NCBI GenBank assembly: GCA_002309715.1
Contig: DBXW01000005.1
Span: forward strand, 342,228-406,227
Reading direction: 5' to 3'
DNA from: Candidatus Avelusimicrobium cornigerorum
Lineage (GTDB): Bacteria; Elusimicrobiota; Elusimicrobia; Elusimicrobiales; Elusimicrobiaceae
DNA: 64,000 bases
Both the position numbers and the translations under genes were made by a program. The notes under the pieces are model-generated. The model was not told the DNA's origin, searched no databases, and saw nothing but the letters and a program-made list of their open reading frames with translations. Every line of letters starts with the position of its first letter. The stretch's first letter is position 1. This document shows, one piece after another, positions 61,215 through 64,000 of this stretch.

Positions 61215-61619
61215 ATGAGTACACGCAGACACAGAACAGTTATGGCTGAAATTAACATGGTGCCGTTTATTGACATCACGTTAATTTTGCTGATTATTTT
61301 TATGGTGATGAGTCCGTTACTTGTGCAAATGCAACTGACGGTGGATTTGCCGCGTTCGCAATCGGTTAATACACAAGCGGAAGACGACGTCATCCGCATT
61401 GAAGTGGAAAAAAACGGGAAAATTACCGTTCAAAATAAACAACTTACGCTTAAAAATTTGGAGCGCGAACTTATTTTAAAGATGGGCAAGGCCAATAAAA
61501 AGACCATTCTTGTCCAAGCCGATAAGGATGTACCGATACAGCAAGTGGTTTCCGTATTTGATGTGGCCAAAAAATTAGGTGCTGCAAAATTAGGAATAGG
61601 AGTGCTTTCAAAGAACTGA
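61215..61619 (+). CDS. exbD: ExbD/TolR-type protein
   Basis: A 134-residue protein with one N-terminal membrane helix. The proton-carrying Asp is in NMVPFIDITLILLIIFMVM (~17), as in ExbD and TolR. The periplasmic domain follows (LPRSQSVNTQAEDDV to VFDVAKKLGAAKLGI). It lies 6 nt after exbB and its stop overlaps the tonB-like start by 1 nt. The pair powers the neighbouring TonB protein using the proton gradient. Confidence 0.9.
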   Translation: MSTRRHRTVMAEINMVPFIDITLILLIIFMVMSPLLVQMQLTVDLPRSQSVNTQAEDDVIRIEVEKNGKITVQNKQLTLKNLERELILKMGKANKKTILVQADKDVPIQQVVSVFDVAKKLGAAKLGIGVLSKN

Positions 61620-62332
61620 TGGATCGTTATTTAGTTTTTTCCGGTGGAATTCACGCGTTAGCCGCGTTAATACTGATAGCCTGTTTGGCCGCGCCGGCCA
61701 AAAAGGCGGCGGCTACGTATACGATTGATTTTATCGGAACGGGAAAAGTAGTTGCTACTACCGGGCAAGAAGCAGCGCCTAAAACGGGCGTACAGGTGCC
61801 GCAACCGGCACCGCAAGCGGTGGCCAAGCCCGAGCCGGCGGCCCCTGCTAAAAAAGCCTATAGTGCCAAGACGGAAATTGCCGAAAAACCCAAGCCCCAA
61901 AAAGCCAAAGCCAAGGCCAAAGAAGAACCGTTAGCCGCGCCGAGCGTGCTGGATGAAGCGGATGCTGAATCGGCCGAAAAACCGACTGAAGGGGCACAAG
62001 GCACGGAAGAAAATGCTTTTGGGGGCGGAAATATTCAAACTGATTTTGCCAATTTCCCATATCCGTGGTACATTACGCAAGTGCGCAACAGTTTGTGGAT
62101 AGAGTGGGAAAAACGCCGGCCGGCCGGTAGCACGTTAGGCACGCTTGTTTCCTTTGCGATTGCACGTGACGGGAAAGTAAGAGATTTAAAAATAGATAAA
62201 AAGTCGGGAGATGAAACTTTTGATTTTGCGGCGACGTCTGCGGTCATCAACGCGGGACCGTTTGCGCCGCTACCGATGTATTACGAAAAAGACGAATTGA
62301 CCGTAACAGTAGAGTTTAAACAGGAGACTTAA
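61619..62332 (+). CDS. tonB: TonB-like energy transducer
   Basis: A 237-residue protein. An N-terminal membrane helix lies at ~7-27. A Pro/Ala/Lys-rich periplasmic linker follows at ~50-110 (VPQPAPQAVAKPEPAAPAKK), then an acidic spacer. A C-terminal TonB/TolA-type domain covers ~150-237, including TLGTLVSFAIARDGKVRDLK and the SAVINAGPFAPLP stretch. The domain pattern matches TonB and TolA about equally. Without pal or tolB nearby I call it TonB, which would energise outer-membrane uptake. Confidence 0.75.
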   Translation: MDRYLVFSGGIHALAALILIACLAAPAKKAAATYTIDFIGTGKVVATTGQEAAPKTGVQVPQPAPQAVAKPEPAAPAKKAYSAKTEIAEKPKPQKAKAKAKEEPLAAPSVLDEADAESAEKPTEGAQGTEENAFGGGNIQTDFANFPYPWYITQVRNSLWIEWEKRRPAGSTLGTLVSFAIARDGKVRDLKIDKKSGDETFDFAATSAVINAGPFAPLPMYYEKDELTVTVEFKQET

Positions 62333-62333
62333 T

Positions 62334-62828
62334 ATGAATGGCTGGCATAGAGTTGGAATTTTAATTGTATGTTGTGTGCTGGTAATGATTTTATTTCCCA
62401 ATTATGATCTATCGGGTTGGACGTTTATTGGGATGATGTTGCTCATGTGGACAGGGGCCATTATGTTGCTGTCGCTCATTGCCAATATGTTTGGTTTTTC
62501 CCGTTCGGATCGTTTTAATAAACTGCTTACGTTAGTGTTAATGGCGATGATATTATTTACGCTTTTGTGGTATTTCCCGCAAACAGATAAAGTTTCGCCT
62601 ATTAACAAATTAAAATATGGGGAATATCCTACCAAAGCAACCATTAAAAAAGGACTTAAAAAATTAACCTTTAATTTTGATTTTAAACGTCGCAATGTGC
62701 GCCGTGATATCAATTATGTAAATCAGGATATCCCTTACACGGGCGCTATTCAACGTGCTAAAGAAACCGCAGCCCGCATGCGTGAACGTGCCGATGAGGC
62801 GATCTCTTACGGTGCGGAAGAAGAATAA
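62334..62828 (+). CDS. Small membrane protein, unknown
   Basis: A 164-residue protein with three membrane helices (about 5-25, 30-55 and 62-82) followed by a basic cytoplasmic tail (FKRRNVRRDINY through ERADEAISYG). I recognise no family. It starts 1 nt after the tonB-like stop, so it is probably translated from the same message. The tail has Arg/Lys-rich amphipathic stretches. A link with the TonB motor or with the membrane is possible but unsupported. Confidence 0.6.
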   Translation: MNGWHRVGILIVCCVLVMILFPNYDLSGWTFIGMMLLMWTGAIMLLSLIANMFGFSRSDRFNKLLTLVLMAMILFTLLWYFPQTDKVSPINKLKYGEYPTKATIKKGLKKLTFNFDFKRRNVRRDINYVNQDIPYTGAIQRAKETAARMRERADEAISYGAEEE

Positions 62829-62855
62829 AATGATTAACTATAAAAGAGCCTTTAT

Positions 62856-63818
62856 ATGAAAAATACAATTTTAATTACCGGTGGCAATGGTTTTATCGGG
62901 CGGGTATTAACCAACAAATTATTACAAGAAGGTTTTAATGTGCGGGTTGTTACGCGCAAGCACCCGGCCCAACAACCGCCTAACCCGGCCGTGACGCTTG
63001 TGCAAGCCGATTATGACGATGTAAAATCACTCAAACAAGCGATGGAAGGTTGTGTGGGAGTGTTCCATTTGGCCGCGGCTATTTTTGGGTTTAACAGGGC
63101 CGATTTTGAAAAAGCCAATGTGGCGCATACGCACAACGTGGTGCAAGCGGTTAATCAATCGGCGCAAATTAAGACATTTGTACACGTTTCAAGTTTGGCG
63201 GCCAGTGGCTTTGCGGCAGATATAAAAAACCCGCGTACCGAAGATATGAAACCAGCGCCGGTCTCCGATTACGGTATGACCAAATTAGGGGGGGAAGAAG
63301 CCGTTAAAACGCTTCGGCCCGGCGTAAAATGGACAATTATCCGCCCGCCAATTGTATATGGTAAGCACGACTCGGGAGTATCCAAAATTGCCCTGTGGGT
63401 TAAACGTGGTATTATGGTAAATACTTCGGGTAACGGTTATTTTAGTTTTGTACACGTAGATGATTTGGTGCAGGCTTTGTGGCAAGCCTACCAACGTGCA
63501 GATACGGCCGGTGAAACGTATTTTATTGCAGAAGAGGACACTTATAGTTGGGACTATTTTATTACAGAAATGGCCCGTGCTATGAACTGTCATAAACCTT
63601 TTATGCCTAACGCGCCTAAGTGGTTGCTTAACGTGGCGGCTTTTGCGTACGAAGCGGTGGCTCGCGTGAGCGGTGCGCAACCTGCACTTAATTACGACAA
63701 AGTAACCGAAGCCACTATTCCCGGGCATTGGATTTGTTCCAATCGCAAATGGACTTCGTTAACCGGGCAGAAGTTTACACCGCTTAAAGAAGGATTGGAA
63801 AAAAGTTTTACCGCGTAA
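62856..63818 (+). CDS. NAD-dependent epimerase/dehydratase family protein
   Basis: A 320-residue extended short-chain dehydrogenase. The Rossmann motif is TGGNGFIGRVL (~7-17), and the catalytic YxxxK is YGMTK near 142. IRPPIVYGKHDSG near 168 and SFVHVDDLVQALWQA near 200 are family hallmarks. The closest branch is the 3-beta-hydroxysteroid/dihydroflavonol-like reductases, but the substrate is unknown. It lies 27 nt after the small membrane gene and may share its transcript. Confidence 0.82.
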   Translation: MKNTILITGGNGFIGRVLTNKLLQEGFNVRVVTRKHPAQQPPNPAVTLVQADYDDVKSLKQAMEGCVGVFHLAAAIFGFNRADFEKANVAHTHNVVQAVNQSAQIKTFVHVSSLAASGFAADIKNPRTEDMKPAPVSDYGMTKLGGEEAVKTLRPGVKWTIIRPPIVYGKHDSGVSKIALWVKRGIMVNTSGNGYFSFVHVDDLVQALWQAYQRADTAGETYFIAEEDTYSWDYFITEMARAMNCHKPFMPNAPKWLLNVAAFAYEAVARVSGAQPALNYDKVTEATIPGHWICSNRKWTSLTGQKFTPLKEGLEKSFTA

Positions 63819-63845
63819 GAGCGGACAAAACAAGCCGAATTTTGT

Positions 63846-63851
63846 TATAAT
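63846..63851 (+). promoter_or_regulatory. -10 box of tRNA-Ser
   Basis: TATAAT lies 27 nt before the tRNA gene. CGGACA (63822-63827), at 18-nt spacing, is a weak -35. Confidence 0.5.
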
Positions 63852-63878
63852 ATATCGGTACGTTTTGAGAAACATTTT

Positions 63879-63969
63879 GGAGAGGTGGCTGAGAGGCCGA
63901 AAGCGGCGGTTTGCTAAACCGTTATACGGGTTAATTCCCGTATCGAGGGTTCGAATCCCTCCCTCTCCG
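63879..63969 (+). tRNA. tRNA-Ser (GCU anticodon)
   Basis: A 91-nt class II tRNA. The acceptor stem GGAGAGG/CCTCTCC is fully paired, the anticodon loop TTTGCTAAA gives GCT (serine, AGC/AGU codons), and the long variable arm (TACGGG...CCCGTA) is typical of tRNA-Ser. The T arm is AGGG-TTCGAAT-CCCT. The discriminator is G and CCA is not encoded. Confidence 0.95.
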
Positions 63970-63982
63970 TAGAATTAAAGAA

Positions 63983-64000
63983 GGCTCCCGAAGGGGAGTC
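63983..64000 (+). terminator. Stem-loop cut by the window end
   Basis: GGCTCCC and GGGAGTC form a 7-bp stem (one G-T pair) around a 4-nt loop, 14 nt after tRNA-Ser. It is probably its terminator, but any T run lies beyond the window. Confidence 0.5.

Overview
The window looks like a chromosome segment of a diderm (Gram-negative-type) bacterium. It carries LPS genes (KdsC, WaaA, a heptosyltransferase-like protein), a LolA-like protein, an Mla lipid transporter, an ExbB/ExbD/TonB set and a type IV pilin-like protein. The pilin style, the lysine-rich H1-like protein and the giant membrane protein suggest an uncultured, possibly gut-associated Elusimicrobiota. This is an inference from gene style (about 0.65 confidence), because no rRNA or other decisive marker is present.

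Bases 1 to about 23,100 are accessory DNA made of at least two elements stacked beside a tRNA-Val gene. The first (about 1-21,680) is bounded by imperfect 138-bp direct repeats, and its left copy is cut by the window start. It contains a phage-like switch: a LexA/UmuD-type repressor, a BRO/DinD-like gene and an AlbA_2 gene read leftward, against a DUF5681 gene read rightward. Then comes a recombination module (two DUF2924 proteins, a mini DUF5681-like protein and a large serine recombinase). Two likely effectors, a SIR2-like protein and a HEPN protein, lie on the opposite strand within it. The element ends in a complete type I BREX phage-defence operon (brxA, brxB, brxC, pglX, pglZ, brxL). BrxL ends in a domain resembling the C-terminus of eukaryotic MITD1. 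The second element (about 21,680-22,915) carries one HTH-Fic gene between two 20-bp direct repeats that resemble tRNA 3' halves. A decayed third copy of the junction sequence lies between it and intact tRNA-Val.

Bases 23,100 to 64,000 are backbone, visibly less AT-rich than the BREX operon. In order: a thioesterase; a CYTH protein and small membrane protein; an H1-like protein; a 1,810-residue protein ending in an MFS-like membrane region; waaA and a heptosyltransferase with a duplicated N-terminal domain; an EamA transporter; znuACB-nth; leftward kdsC-tmk-holB-metG; clpC-recA; intergenic inverted repeats; a pilin; osmC and dnaJ-like genes; dnaB-alr-mlaE-mlaF-mlaD-radA; a small coiled-coil protein, a deaminase and a TSCPD protein; ftsK-lolA-pgsA-pgpA-exbB-exbD-tonB and two further genes; and tRNA-Ser.

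Most backbone genes are tightly packed, with 1-20 nt overlaps that suggest translational coupling. Clear strand changes are usually marked by strong GC-rich terminators. Several genes have a -10 box so close to the start codon that their transcripts may be leaderless.
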